46,524 nt of DNA. Origin: Desulfobacula sp. Lineage in GTDB: Bacteria > Desulfobacterota > Desulfobacteria > Desulfobacterales > Desulfobacteraceae. The notes under the pieces are model-generated. The model did not search any database. It saw only the letters and a list, made by a program, of their open reading frames with translations, and was not told where the DNA came from. Below are positions 25,426 to 33,507 of this stretch, in pieces. Position numbers and translations under genes: made by a program. Within the stretch, counting starts at the first letter, position 1. Every line of letters begins with the position of its first letter. The stretch spans positions 1 to 46,524 of the forward strand of contig NZ_JABZFL010000093.1 in the NCBI RefSeq assembly GCF_014237455.1, in the 5' to 3' direction.

Positions 25426-25782
25426 ATGTGGATAAAAAACACTAAAAGCAAAATAGAGAATTTTATATCTATGAAAATGTGTAAAAAATGCGCTGAATGT
25501 TGTAAAAACTATCCTTTAATAGGAATATCTAAAAATGAAATCAATTCATTAGAACTATTGACAGGATTACATTTTGGTATACCCATAAACTCAAAAGGTA
25601 AAGCATATGAAGGATATCTTTTACAATTTAAAGAAAATGGCGATTGTTTTTTCTTAAATGAGAATAATGGCAATTATTCTTGTGATGTGTATGAAGTGCG
25701 GCCAGAAATTTGTAAAAAATATCCATCAACCCTCAGACAGCAAGAAGTCTGCGCCTTAAATAAGGAAAAATTATTTTCTTGA
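25426..25782 (+). CDS. YkgJ-family cysteine cluster protein
   Basis: The 118-residue protein shows the metal-binding cysteine cluster of the YkgJ/FliB-like family. CKKCAECCKNYP lies near the start, a lone Cys in GDCFFL follows, and then SCDVYEVRPEICKKYP. The cluster is thought to bind zinc or iron; the function is unknown for most members. I start it at the ATG at 25426. A TTG directly before it, at 25423, is equally possible, and the ATG of MKMCKK nearer the cluster cannot be excluded. No strong ribosome binding site decides this. It follows the csp terminator and is probably a separate unit. Confidence 0.85.
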   Translation: MWIKNTKSKIENFISMKMCKKCAECCKNYPLIGISKNEINSLELLTGLHFGIPINSKGKAYEGYLLQFKENGDCFFLNENNGNYSCDVYEVRPEICKKYPSTLRQQEVCALNKEKLFS

Positions 25783-26559
25783 GTTTAAACAAAAATTATT
25801 AAAATGATGAATAGATATTAAGGGTCTGTTCACTAGTATTTACAGTTAAAAAATTCGAGGGATGGGATAATAATTTTCAATCCCCTGTATAATATTTTTC
25901 CAATGGCTTGAAGCTCCAGTACTCACCTTTTAAAGGTAGGGAAATAGGCTATGGCCGTCATCATGATGACAAAAACAAACCACGAATTAAAAGTCATCGT
26001 AAAGTAATCCTATTTTTGTTTTCAAAGACATTGTTGCCTTAGGATTTATTAATTTCAAATATAGTTTCAAAATTACTGAAAAAGAACATTATATTAAAAA
26101 GTTGTATGTTGCAAAATAATAATGATTTGATCCGATTTTTACTGAGTACTAATGGTATGATCAAACAGGAGTCAAATTCCCCAATTTACCGAGTGCTTCT
26201 TTCACCAGTCAGGGTTTTTTGATTTTCCCAAAATACCACATATAGTAATGACAGTTTTTTTATCCTTGGAATTAAAAATCAACTGAAATCGAGAAGAATC
26301 AAATATTTCAAGATTCTATGAAATTATATTGGAGAGTAAGGGGATTTTTGTTCAACTCCCCGGAAAATAATTTTCCAAAACCTGCTAAATTACGATGAAT
26401 ATAAATGTAATCTGAGAGGATGTTTTTTTGTGCTGTTTTTTTTAACACATGAGAAGGATTTTGTTAAAATCTATTTGTTCTCAAAAGCTAAAAGAATGCC
26501 TGCTTTTAGCAATATAAAGACAAATAGTTGCTATAAAAATTCATTGGATTCTATACGGA
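25783..26559. other. Gene-poor stretch with a decayed ORF
   Basis: No intact gene is recognisable. On the minus strand 26202-26315 encodes about 38 residues without a start codon (visible part FDSSRFQLIFNSKDKKTVI, then a short tail ending in a stop). It looks like the C-terminal end of a small beta-rich protein and is probably a remnant. Inverted repeats are present at 25957-25970 (a 14-base palindrome) and near 25926-25938, without evident function. Confidence 0.4.
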
Positions 26560-26823
26560 CTATTTCATTGGAAGAATTGCGTTCTGATTGATCAAAAGAG
26601 CTTCACGAATCTGTTGTTCTTTCGATTTTAAAAAATCCACAATGGAACTGTTATTAAACCCGTCCCAACGTTTCCACCCGATCTTTATAAATATTCTGGC
26701 GGTCCCTGTATCAATGATAAAGTCGTATGATAATGTTATTGAGTTTTTGCGAGAATCAATATTATATTCGTTATAGACATTGTTAAGGAAGTCCAGAACC
26801 GTTTCTTTTTTTGTTGCAGCGAT
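26560..26823 (-). CDS. Unknown small protein whose only possible start codon is AUC
   Basis: An 87-codon frame without ATG, GTG or TTG at its start is preceded by a strong ribosome binding site, AAAGGAG, with seven bases to an ATC codon at 26821-26823. The next in-frame upstream codons run to a TAA without any usual start. The protein (beginning IAATKKETVLDFLNNVYNEY and ending INQNAILPMK) has sensible composition and a clear stop. Either translation begins at AUC, which is rare but known (for example the AUU start of infC), or an original ATG GCT start was lost by one base change and the gene is now silent. I do not recognise a domain. The plus-strand frame over the same bases is a shadow. 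Confidence 0.55.
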   Translation of the reverse strand: MAATKKETVLDFLNNVYNEYNIDSRKNSITLSYDFIIDTGTARIFIKIGWKRWDGFNNSSIVDFLKSKEQQIREALLINQNAILPMK

Positions 26824-26875
26824 ATCGTTTCTCCTTTGTGTGAATGTGGATTAGCTTTTAAGAATACAAAGAGTC

Positions 26876-27163
26876 TTATTTTCCACAGCATTTTTTATAT
26901 TTTTTACCGCTTCCGCATGGGCAGGGTTCATTGCGTCCCACTTTCTTTTCGACAATCTTTGTTTTGAGGGGATTCAACAATATCTCTAAGTCTCTAATAT
27001 CTTCAGGTTTATCTGGTTCCAATTCAATCGTATATTTCCAACCATTTTCTTCAAATACTGATTCTAATTCTTTCACTCTTTCTTCTGTTTGTACATTCAC
27101 GACAGCGGGATTCTTTTCAGTGCCCAATTTTGCAGTCTTTTTTCCATCAAATATTTTTTCCAT
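26876..27163 (-). CDS. SEC-C motif metal-binding protein (PBPRA1643 family)
   Basis: The 95-residue protein ends in a SEC-C zinc motif, [18 protein letters not shown], identical in form to that at the end of SecA. The body has the features of the small SWIM/SEC-C family named after PBPRA1643 ([19 protein letters not shown]). Function is unknown. AAAGGTG lies six bases before the ATG. The gene precedes the AUC-start frame at 26560-26823 by 52 bp on the same strand, so the two may have been one operon. Confidence 0.88.
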   Translation of the reverse strand: MEKIFDGKKTAKLGTEKNPAVVNVQTEERVKELESVFEENGWKYTIELEPDKPEDIRDLEILLNPLKTKIVEKKVGRNEPCPCGSGKKYKKCCGK

Positions 27164-27730
27164 CTTTTCACCTTTAAAGTATTATATGGTTCATCTACCG
27201 CATAACAATTAATTCTACAGTTTTTTTCTAGTGAAGATACAAAAATAACAAACCGGATAACACTCAAATCGCTATCAGAACTGCATAGAGATTACAACAA
27301 AATTCTTTAAAAAAAATACCGATTCTTAACAGTATAACATTCAAAAAATCATGATAAACAGAATTCTGGGTATCTCCAGTTTATAAAAAAATCTGTATAT
27401 ATAAAACCTGGCCTGCGGGTTGATACCATTCTGTAAAGCCAGGTGTTCTGCATTCCATCGGTCCAGGGTTTTTATCAAATGGGTTCCTCTCCTTCTCCCT
27501 CTGAAAGAGTTCTCTTAATCCAGTTAATCTGGATCTATAATTGGCTTTTCATCCTTATTAAAAGCGGGCTCCGTACCGCAATCATACACTGCTGACCCCG
27601 TAAAGTCGCTCTTCGGACTTTGCGAGAACAGCAGTATGATCTTGGCGTATGCCGATTTTGTCAGAGAGCACTCCTTTAAGCTTTATCGGCTGACCCCTGA
27701 CAAATCAGTATACACATATGAAGAGCGGCT
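27164..27730. other. Intergenic stretch with remnants and a large imperfect hairpin
   Basis: I see no intact gene. A hairpin occupies 27581-27640: an outer arm ATCATAC(ac)TGCTG pairs with CAGCAGTATGAT and an inner arm AAAGTC pairs with GACTTT. Several short unsupported frames on the minus strand near 27345-27540 suggest decayed mobile-element sequence. Confidence 0.45.
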
Positions 27731-27886
27731 TCATCCGCATATTCTGTCAAGTTCTTGCTCTTTCTTCTCAATGTTGCTGGGCAAATGAGGCCGTTTTGTT
27801 CGCTTCAAATGTTGAAGGATATCTCCAATAGTTCCTGTTTCTCTTAAACCCAGAAGAATATTGCCAGTTCCAGAATGATACCGCAT
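27731..27886 (-). pseudogene. Short ORF, probably a mobile-element remnant
   Basis: A 51-codon frame from ATG 27886 encodes a basic peptide (RYHSGTGNILLGLRETGT, then a Lys/Arg-rich end). It has a protein-like composition but no clear ribosome binding site, and it adjoins a truncated insertion-sequence gene on the other strand. I do not recognise the family. It may be the end of a transposase. Confidence 0.3.
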
Positions 27887-27961
27887 CACTATGTGTCAGG
27901 ATAGTTGTCCATTAGCCGAAAAAATGTTCTAATAATAGAAACATGGCGGAATGGAGGTCCA

Positions 27962-28108
27962 ATGCACTACAGCAAAAAACGAAAAGAAACTGTTTTAAAA
28001 AAGATGATGCCCCCAAACAATAAGAGTATTCCTCAGATATCCCAGGAAGAAGGCATACCAGAATCCACTCTTTATACCTGGCGAGTCAAAGCAAGGGTGA
28101 TATCATGA
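27962..28108 (+). pseudogene. Truncated IS3-type transposase OrfA (helix-turn-helix part)
   Basis: The 48-residue frame starts at an ATG with GGAGG four bases upstream. It encodes the DNA-binding start of an IS3-like OrfA: KETVLKKMMPPNNKSIPQIS, then EGIPESTLYTWRVKAR, the helix-turn-helix recognition part. The frame stops directly after it. No OrfB or DDE domain follows, since tmRNA begins 83 bp downstream on the other strand. This is a decayed or end-truncated insertion sequence. The direct repeat GTCAGCAC (28113 onwards, twice) may mark its end. Confidence 0.7.
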
Positions 28109-28150
28109 GGTCAGCACATAGTCAGCACCTTTTAGTGGTATACCAAAAAC

Positions 28151-28185
28151 AAAAAAAAAGCCCGAAAACATTGGTGTTTCGGGCT
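28151..28185 (-). terminator. Rho-independent terminator of ssrA
   Basis: On the minus strand GCCCGAAA pairs with TTTCGGGC over an eight-base loop and is followed by TTTTTTTTT. It lies directly after the 3' end of tmRNA. Confidence 0.9.
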
Positions 28186-28191
28186 ATATAA

Positions 28192-28549
28192 TGGTGGAGG
28201 CGGCGGGAGTTGAACCCGCGTCCGAAAACGATCAACCCAGGCTTCTACATACTTATCTCAAAATTTAAATTTTGCTGTAACGTCTCCTTTGAGATGGATA
28301 CAAAACAGTATAGCCCGAAAAGTTTAACCTTTAAGGTCCAGGCACCCTTAAAAGGCGGTCTTGCAAAGTCGACGCCCTGACCTGAAATCTGCAAGAAGGA
28401 TATCAGCAGGACGGAAGCTGCTCTACGCAGCTACAGCGTAATTATAATCATCTGCGATTATGTTTATGCATTGCCAAGTTTACGAGCTGACAAAAGACTC
28501 GGTATGCTACCTCAGGCCTCAAAATCTCCGTCGAAGCCATTTCGCCCCC
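28192..28549 (-). ncRNA. ssrA: tmRNA (SsrA)
   Basis: The minus strand begins GGGGGCGAAATGGCTTCGAC and ends in a tRNA-like T arm (GGGTTCAACTCCCGCC) with encoded CCA; the two ends form the acceptor stem. The tag reading frame is visible near 28428-28460 and encodes ADDYNYAVAA followed by TAG, ending in the AA signal read by ClpXP-type proteases. tmRNA frees ribosomes stalled on broken mRNAs. It has its own strong promoter (28576-28604) and terminator (28151-28185). smpB is not in this window. Confidence 0.97.
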
Positions 28550-28575
28550 AAATTGTAAAAGATCAAGTATTTTTT

Positions 28576-28604
28576 AATATAAGCTTAAAAGCTTAAAAAG
28601 TCAA
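28576..28604 (-). promoter_or_regulatory. Sigma-70 promoter of ssrA
   Basis: On the minus strand TTGACT (28599-28604) is followed after exactly 17 bases by TATATT (28576-28581), giving a start about 20 bases before the mature 5' end of tmRNA. The spacer contains a repeated AAGCTT. Confidence 0.85.
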
Positions 28605-28747
28605 TAAAAACAAGCCAATCTGGATACTTGATTTAAGGTTATCAAAACCAGGTCGCTTTTCCATCACTTTTAAATCTCATTGACAAATTGGGCAATATTT
28701 GAAATAAAACTAAGATTTAAATCATTGTCTGTTTGAGGGGGTAAGTC

Positions 28748-29038
28748 TTGACCGGGATAAGTGAAATTCTTGTTTTAGTGCTGCTGATTGCCTGTATCTT
28801 GATTTTGCCAAGACTGTTTAAAGGGGAACCTGTAAAAGAGGAACCTTCTTCAAAAAAGCTAACGCGGCTTCCTGCAAAAATCCGATTCGGTATCGTACTT
28901 ACCCTTGTTTATCCTACGGTCGCAGCCCTTTATCTGAAGCCATGGAATGAAAATATAATTTCTTATCTTTCCTATGGAATTATACCTGTCTTTCTTGTCT
29001 GGGCTGTTGCCTGGATCATGTCTGGAAGAAAAAAATAA
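28748..29038 (+). CDS. Small membrane protein of unknown function, TTG start
   Basis: The 96-residue protein has three hydrophobic segments: residues 5-22 (ILVLVLLIACILILPR), about 47-62 (FGIVLTLVYPTVAALYL) and about 73-90. A charged cytoplasmic-type stretch lies between the first two, and a basic RKK end closes it. I do not recognise a family. The start is a TTG preceded by GAGGGGG at good distance; no ATG is available. It lies between divergent ssrA and the Hsp20 gene. Confidence 0.65.
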   Translation: MTGISEILVLVLLIACILILPRLFKGEPVKEEPSSKKLTRLPAKIRFGIVLTLVYPTVAALYLKPWNENIISYLSYGIIPVFLVWAVAWIMSGRKK

Positions 29039-29186
29039 GCTATATTACTTTTTAATTTAAACTTATTTTAGTAATATATTAAAAAAATTCCATTATTTTA
29101 CTTGACGCATTTTATTTTATGATTAATTTTGTTTCAAATGAAGGCGAAGAAATGAAGGCACAACAACCTAAACAGGAGAATTAATC

Positions 29187-29615
29187 ATGAGACTTGTAAG
29201 ATACAACCCACTTAACGAACTGGCTTTCTGGGGAAATTCATTTAATGACTTTTCTTCCTTTTTTAACACAAAATCCAAAACCGATGAATCCTGGTATCCC
29301 GCGGTAGACATCCTGAACGAGAAAGACAATGTGGTTCTCAATATTGAACTGCCGGGTGTCAAAAAAGAGGACATTTCTGTGAATATCGAAGACAGGGTTC
29401 TGACCATAAAGGGTGAAAGAAAGTTTGAGAATGAAGAAAAAAAAGATAGCTATTTCAGAAAAGAAAGATCATACGGAAGCTTTAAACGATCCTTCAGCCT
29501 TTCCGATGATGTGCTGATCGATGATGTTGATGCAGATTTTCGGGATGGCATCCTTACCCTAACCCTGAAAAAAGACACCACCAAAGAAGAGGTTAAGCAA
29601 ATAACAATCAACTAA
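29187..29615 (+). CDS. Small heat-shock protein (Hsp20/alpha-crystallin family)
   Basis: The 142-residue protein has an N-terminal arm rich in Phe, then the alpha-crystallin domain from about residue 36 (WYPAVDILNEKDNVVLNIEL, then LPGVKKEDISV). The conserved end of the domain is DGILTLTLKK, and a short tail VKQITIN carries the I-x-I motif that docks to other subunits. Such proteins hold unfolding proteins in solution without ATP. CAGGAG lies eight bases before the ATG. No CIRCE element or clear sigma-32 promoter was found in the 148 bp upstream. It ends in a strong terminator. Confidence 0.97.
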   Translation: MRLVRYNPLNELAFWGNSFNDFSSFFNTKSKTDESWYPAVDILNEKDNVVLNIELPGVKKEDISVNIEDRVLTIKGERKFENEEKKDSYFRKERSYGSFKRSFSLSDDVLIDDVDADFRDGILTLTLKKDTTKEEVKQITIN

Positions 29616-29643
29616 TTTAAGACAATCTCAAATCATTTTTGCC

Positions 29644-29689
29644 AAATGGGGACTGATCAATTCAAACATGGGCAGTCCCCATTTTTTTA
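29644..29689 (+). terminator. Rho-independent terminator of the Hsp20 gene
   Basis: A 12-bp stem (AAATGGGGACTG / CAGTCCCCATTT) with a 17-base loop is followed by TTTTT. It lies between the convergent Hsp20 and recD2 genes and could serve both. Confidence 0.85.
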
Positions 29690-29717
29690 TTTGAAGACTC
29701 TTAGTAACACGCCCGCA

Positions 29718-31868
29718 TCACTGCTTCAGGCGATACGAAAGCCGGGTATGCCGCCTGGATGATTTATCCGTATTGATAGCCATGGCAAGGGCTTTTTTTG
29801 TCCCCACAAGAACAACAAGTTTCTTGCCCCGGGTCACTGCCGTGTAAATCAGATTTCTTTGCAAAAGGATATAGTGTTGAATCACAACAGGTATGATTAC
29901 GACAGGATACTCGGACCCCTGAGATTTATGGACGGAAACTGCATAAGCATGAACAATTTCATCCAGAGAGGAGAAATCATACTCCACTTCCCTTCCGTCA
30001 AAATTGAGCAGCACTTTTTGATCGATAAAATTAATATCAACAATCCTGCCGATATCCCCATTATAGACATGCTTGTCATAATTATTCCTGATCTGCATCA
30101 CCTTGTCAGACACTTTAAATTCTCGGTTCCCCCTTTGGAGTATCCCCTTGTTTAGATTCAGGATTTTCTGCAGTTCATGATTCAGGTTGCCAGCCCCGAC
30201 AATACCTCTGTGCATGGGGGTTAAGACCTGGATATCATCTACCGGATCCACCTTGAATTTTTGGGGTATTCTGTTTTGCACCAGATCAATAATGGTGTTT
30301 AAAACATCTTCCGGCTCCTCTTTCTGGACAAAATAAAAATTGCTTTTCTTATTATCATTTGCCAGTACCGGAAACATCCCCTTATTGATTCTGTGCGCAT
30401 TGACAACAATCAGGCTCTTTCTTGCCTGTCTGAATATGGTATCCAGCGTAACAACAGCAAAAGCATTGGATACGATCAAGTCATTCAAGACATTTCCAGG
30501 GCCCACTGACGGCAGTTGATTGACATCTCCAACAAAAATAAGGGTGGCCTTGGGAGGAACGGCCTTTAAGAGATGATGCATTAAGACCGTATCAATCATG
30601 GATGCTTCATCAATGATCAGCACATCACATTTTAACGGATTTTTATTGTCCTTTTTAAAGCCCGGCTTCTTCATGGAATAATCGAGCAGCCTGTGGATGG
30701 TCTGAGCTCGTTCCCAGGTGGCTTCGCTCATCCTTTTAGCGGCTCTTCCCGTAGGCGCAGCAAGTAAAATTTTTGCCCCGGCTTTTTTTAAAATTTTGAT
30801 AATGGCATTAATAATGGTTGTTTTACCGGTACCAGGTCCCCCCGTAATAATTAAGACCTTTTCCTCCAAAGACTTTTTAACGGCCTCTTCCTGGTTTTTG
30901 GCAAGCGTTATCTTAATCTGACCCTTAATCCATTCAACGGCTTTTTTTGAATCAATCTTTCTAACACTTTTGGAAAAATTTTTAAGTTGTTCAAAATTTT
31001 TGGCAATTTCCGTCTCACAAACATGAAATTTTTTTAAAAAAACAAGTTTTTTATTTTCACTGATATCTTCAATAACAATCCGCTCGGCTGAAAAAGAATC
31101 TGCAACAGCCTTTAAAACGATATCCCTGTCTACTTCCAGCATGTGTTGAACTTTCCGGCAAAGCTCATTATAGGGATAACAGACATGACCGTCATCGGAA
31201 AGCTGGTGCAGCACATATTCAAGCCCTGCTTCAATGCGCTGGGGGGCATGCTTTTCCATACCAAGTTTTTCAGCAATACTGTCTGCAATGATAAACCCGA
31301 TACCAAAAATATCTCTGGCAAGCCTGTAAGGATTTTCTCTCACAATATGAATAGAATCCTGGCCATAGGTTTTAAAAATCTTGGCTGCATAAGCAGTACT
31401 GACCCCATGGGACTGCAAAAAAAGCATTACGGTTCTGACTTCTTTTTGGTCATCCCAGGCCTGGGCGATCATCTCAATTCTTTTTTTGCCGATTCCCTCG
31501 ACTTCAGACAGTTTATCAATACTCTTTTCAATAATATCCAGTGATTTTATCCCGAACCGCTTTACAATCCGTTTGGCCATAACAGGACCAATCCCTTTAA
31601 TCAGTCCCGACCCCAGGTATTTTTGGATGCCGAACTGGGTAGCAGGAACAAGGGTTTTATATTGCCGGATCTGAAACTGATTGCCGAATTTGGTATGGGT
31701 GATCCATTCTCCATCCAGTTCAACAAACTCACCAGGGACTGGATTCACCATATTCCCTACAATGGTTACAAGACCCCTTTCACCTTTCACCTTAAGTTTG
31801 CACACACAAAATGCAGTTTCTTCACTTGAAAAGGTAACGCGTTCAATATGTCCGTTAAGTTTCGGCAT
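29718..31868 (-). CDS. recD2: RecD2-type ATP-dependent DNA helicase (RecD/TraA family)
   Basis: The 716-residue protein has the RecD2 layout. An N-terminal OB-like part is followed by helix-hairpin-helix motifs (LIKGIGPVMAKRIV, LSEVEGIGKKRIEMI) at about residues 85-135. The superfamily 1 helicase core has Walker A GGPGTGKT near 345, IIDEASMID near 425 and, near the end, VHKSQGSEYP and AVTRGKKLVVLVG. RecD2 enzymes unwind DNA 5' to 3' without RecBC and act in repair and replication-fork maintenance. The gene follows the qrc operon terminator-like hairpin and is followed by the Hsp20 terminator. A second RecD-type protein is encoded at 39654-41360. Confidence 0.95.
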   Translation of the reverse strand: MPKLNGHIERVTFSSEETAFCVCKLKVKGERGLVTIVGNMVNPVPGEFVELDGEWITHTKFGNQFQIRQYKTLVPATQFGIQKYLGSGLIKGIGPVMAKRIVKRFGIKSLDIIEKSIDKLSEVEGIGKKRIEMIAQAWDDQKEVRTVMLFLQSHGVSTAYAAKIFKTYGQDSIHIVRENPYRLARDIFGIGFIIADSIAEKLGMEKHAPQRIEAGLEYVLHQLSDDGHVCYPYNELCRKVQHMLEVDRDIVLKAVADSFSAERIVIEDISENKKLVFLKKFHVCETEIAKNFEQLKNFSKSVRKIDSKKAVEWIKGQIKITLAKNQEEAVKKSLEEKVLIITGGPGTGKTTIINAIIKILKKAGAKILLAAPTGRAAKRMSEATWERAQTIHRLLDYSMKKPGFKKDNKNPLKCDVLIIDEASMIDTVLMHHLLKAVPPKATLIFVGDVNQLPSVGPGNVLNDLIVSNAFAVVTLDTIFRQARKSLIVVNAHRINKGMFPVLANDNKKSNFYFVQKEEPEDVLNTIIDLVQNRIPQKFKVDPVDDIQVLTPMHRGIVGAGNLNHELQKILNLNKGILQRGNREFKVSDKVMQIRNNYDKHVYNGDIGRIVDINFIDQKVLLNFDGREVEYDFSSLDEIVHAYAVSVHKSQGSEYPVVIIPVVIQHYILLQRNLIYTAVTRGKKLVVLVGTKKALAMAINTDKSSRRHTRLSYRLKQ

Positions 31869-31988
31869 TTTAAATTTTGTGTTTTATTCCTGAAAAATTT
31901 TTGCCGGATTTAAACTGTTTTGTAAAAACAAAAGCGCAGTCCAGGACCTTTAAGATATAGCCATAGAATGCGCTTTGTTCAAAATTGT

Positions 31989-32014
31989 GGGGACAGATTT
32001 AAAAATCTGTCCCC
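31989..32014 (-). terminator. Hairpin after the qrc operon, terminator or REP-like element
   Basis: A perfect 12-bp stem (GGGGACAGATTT / AAATCTGTCCCC) with a two-base loop lies 19 bp after the last qrc-linked gene. The T run on the minus strand is short (ATTTT), so termination is likely but not certain. The sequence resembles widespread GGGGACAGA-type palindromes that are spread as REP-like repeats. Confidence 0.6.
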
Positions 32015-32032
32015 AGTTGCTATATTCAGTGT

Positions 32033-32191
32033 CTAATGATGAGAGTCTCCGCTATCATTCATGGTATCATAGGCTGCCTTTAAAATACAAAATGTCATAC
32101 CGGCACCCAAGATGGAAACGGCATACCAGAATCCACCAAAAAACACCATATGTCCTATATCCCATGCCCATTCAAAACTAAATGGAAACAT
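32033..32191 (-). CDS. Small membrane protein at the end of the qrc operon
   Basis: This 52-residue frame starts at an ATG with AAAGGAG seven bases upstream, 26 bp after the qrcD stop. It begins MFPFSFEWAWDIGHMVFFGG, has one hydrophobic stretch at about residues 14-40, and ends with a charged tail and two His. Ribosome binding site, spacing and composition all support a real gene. Its place as the last gene of qrcABCD suggests a small accessory subunit or assembly factor of the Qrc complex. I know of no described family. An overlapping plus-strand frame is a shadow. Confidence 0.75.
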   Translation of the reverse strand: MFPFSFEWAWDIGHMVFFGGFWYAVSILGAGMTFCILKAAYDTMNDSGDSHH

Positions 32192-32217
32192 AATTTTTCT
32201 CCTTTAAGTCACAGAAT

Positions 32218-33474
32218 TTATTCTGTTTTTGATACCGGTTCTATCGTATTGAGTTCCTGTTCCTGAGGGAATACAGGAAGGTAGCGATACGCAACCGAAA
32301 TCAGAATAATTCCATAGGCAACAGGAAGAATAGTTGTTGCAATTTCCTGCCAGCTTGGAAAGTAAAGGGCCCAAGTATCAAAACTCATTACCGGAACCGC
32401 CATAATCTGAAGCACCATGACCCATCTGTTCAGACAGATACCAATTGTACCAAGGATAATGGCGACAAGCCGCAGAGTCGGATTTTCCCGGGTAGACTTC
32501 ATGATGAGAATAGCACCCGGAACTACACCGCATAGTACAATTTCGGTAATTAGAATCCAGTAACCGTAAAATCCGTTGTTACTGTAAAAATGGCTCAGGG
32601 TAAATCCAAGGCTGGGTGCCGTTACCATTGCCCAGTAAATGGTGTCTATAATTTTGGCAATGATATAGGTAACAATCATCCATCCTGATATTTTAGCTAA
32701 CAGATGAACCACATTATCTTTGACCAGTTTTTTGCCGGTAACCGTTTCAGTAATCTTTGTCACCAGAAGGGTAAAGCAAGGGCCAAATGCAGCTGCAGAC
32801 CATGTGAACAAAAAGAAGGTCCAGGGCCAGATCAACAAGCCTTCTCTGACAGCAAAGGGTCGACCGTACAGAACCCCGGCAACACCGCCAAGGGATCCTT
32901 GATGAAAAAAGGACAGGAAGGCGCCGGTTGCAGCAAATACTGCCATGACACCATGCATGTTATGGGCAAGGTGGTGAAAAAATGGCACTTTGTTGGCTTG
33001 TCTGTTTTCCAGAATATTCGGTATAAACTCAATGGTTAACACAGCAAAATAAGCAGACAGACAAAAGGCTACCTCTGTCAACATTGAATGGACATTGGCA
33101 TGCCAGAAAATAAACCAGCCTCGCAGCGGCTGCCCAATATCAATGGCAAGAATTAATAATGCCGAACTATAACAGATAAAACCGATGATCACGGCAAAAT
33201 TGATAATATTTTTCAGTTCATCAATTTTAAAAATATATCTTAACAGACCTGTAAAAAATGCTCCACCACCAACAGCGATGACTGCAAGGTCAGCCCAGAT
33301 CCAGAGGGCAAACCCGTAGTAATCATCCATATTGGTCTGGTTCAGGCCTTTAAACCAGCAAAGGAACATGGCAAAAACGCCCCAAAGAACTACGGCACTA
33401 ACGATAGCAATTCCAATAGCAAACTTTGGAAATGAGCAACGTTTTGCACCTTCAGGTATTAATGCAGAATCCAT
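32218..33474 (-). CDS. qrcD: QrcD: NrfD-type quinone-binding membrane subunit of Qrc
   Basis: This is a 418-residue polytopic membrane protein of the NrfD/PsrC family, with about ten hydrophobic segments from residue 16 on. It is the membrane subunit of the Qrc complex, where menaquinone is reduced with electrons from the periplasmic subunits. It starts MDSALIPEGAKRC. It follows qrcC by 33 bp. QrcD-type proteins lack cofactors. In D. vulgaris Qrc is reported to be electrogenic; that is family knowledge, not visible here. Confidence 0.93.
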   Translation of the reverse strand: MDSALIPEGAKRCSFPKFAIGIAIVSAVVLWGVFAMFLCWFKGLNQTNMDDYYGFALWIWADLAVIAVGGGAFFTGLLRYIFKIDELKNIINFAVIIGFICYSSALLILAIDIGQPLRGWFIFWHANVHSMLTEVAFCLSAYFAVLTIEFIPNILENRQANKVPFFHHLAHNMHGVMAVFAATGAFLSFFHQGSLGGVAGVLYGRPFAVREGLLIWPWTFFLFTWSAAAFGPCFTLLVTKITETVTGKKLVKDNVVHLLAKISGWMIVTYIIAKIIDTIYWAMVTAPSLGFTLSHFYSNNGFYGYWILITEIVLCGVVPGAILIMKSTRENPTLRLVAIILGTIGICLNRWVMVLQIMAVPVMSFDTWALYFPSWQEIATTILPVAYGIILISVAYRYLPVFPQEQELNTIEPVSKTE

Positions 33475-33507
33475 ATTTATTCACTCCTAACATAGGGTTT
33501 GGATTGC

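Noticed and set aside
25957-25970. 14-base palindrome GTCATCATGATGAC
   Set aside because: Perfect but short, with no promoter or gene near enough to suggest a role. It may be chance in AT-rich DNA.
26588-26776. Plus-strand 62-codon frame
   Set aside because: The minus-strand frame 26560-26823 over the same bases has a strong ribosome binding site and better composition.
31975-32181. Plus-strand 68-codon frame
   Set aside because: It overlaps the terminator-like hairpin and the well-supported small minus-strand gene after qrcD.
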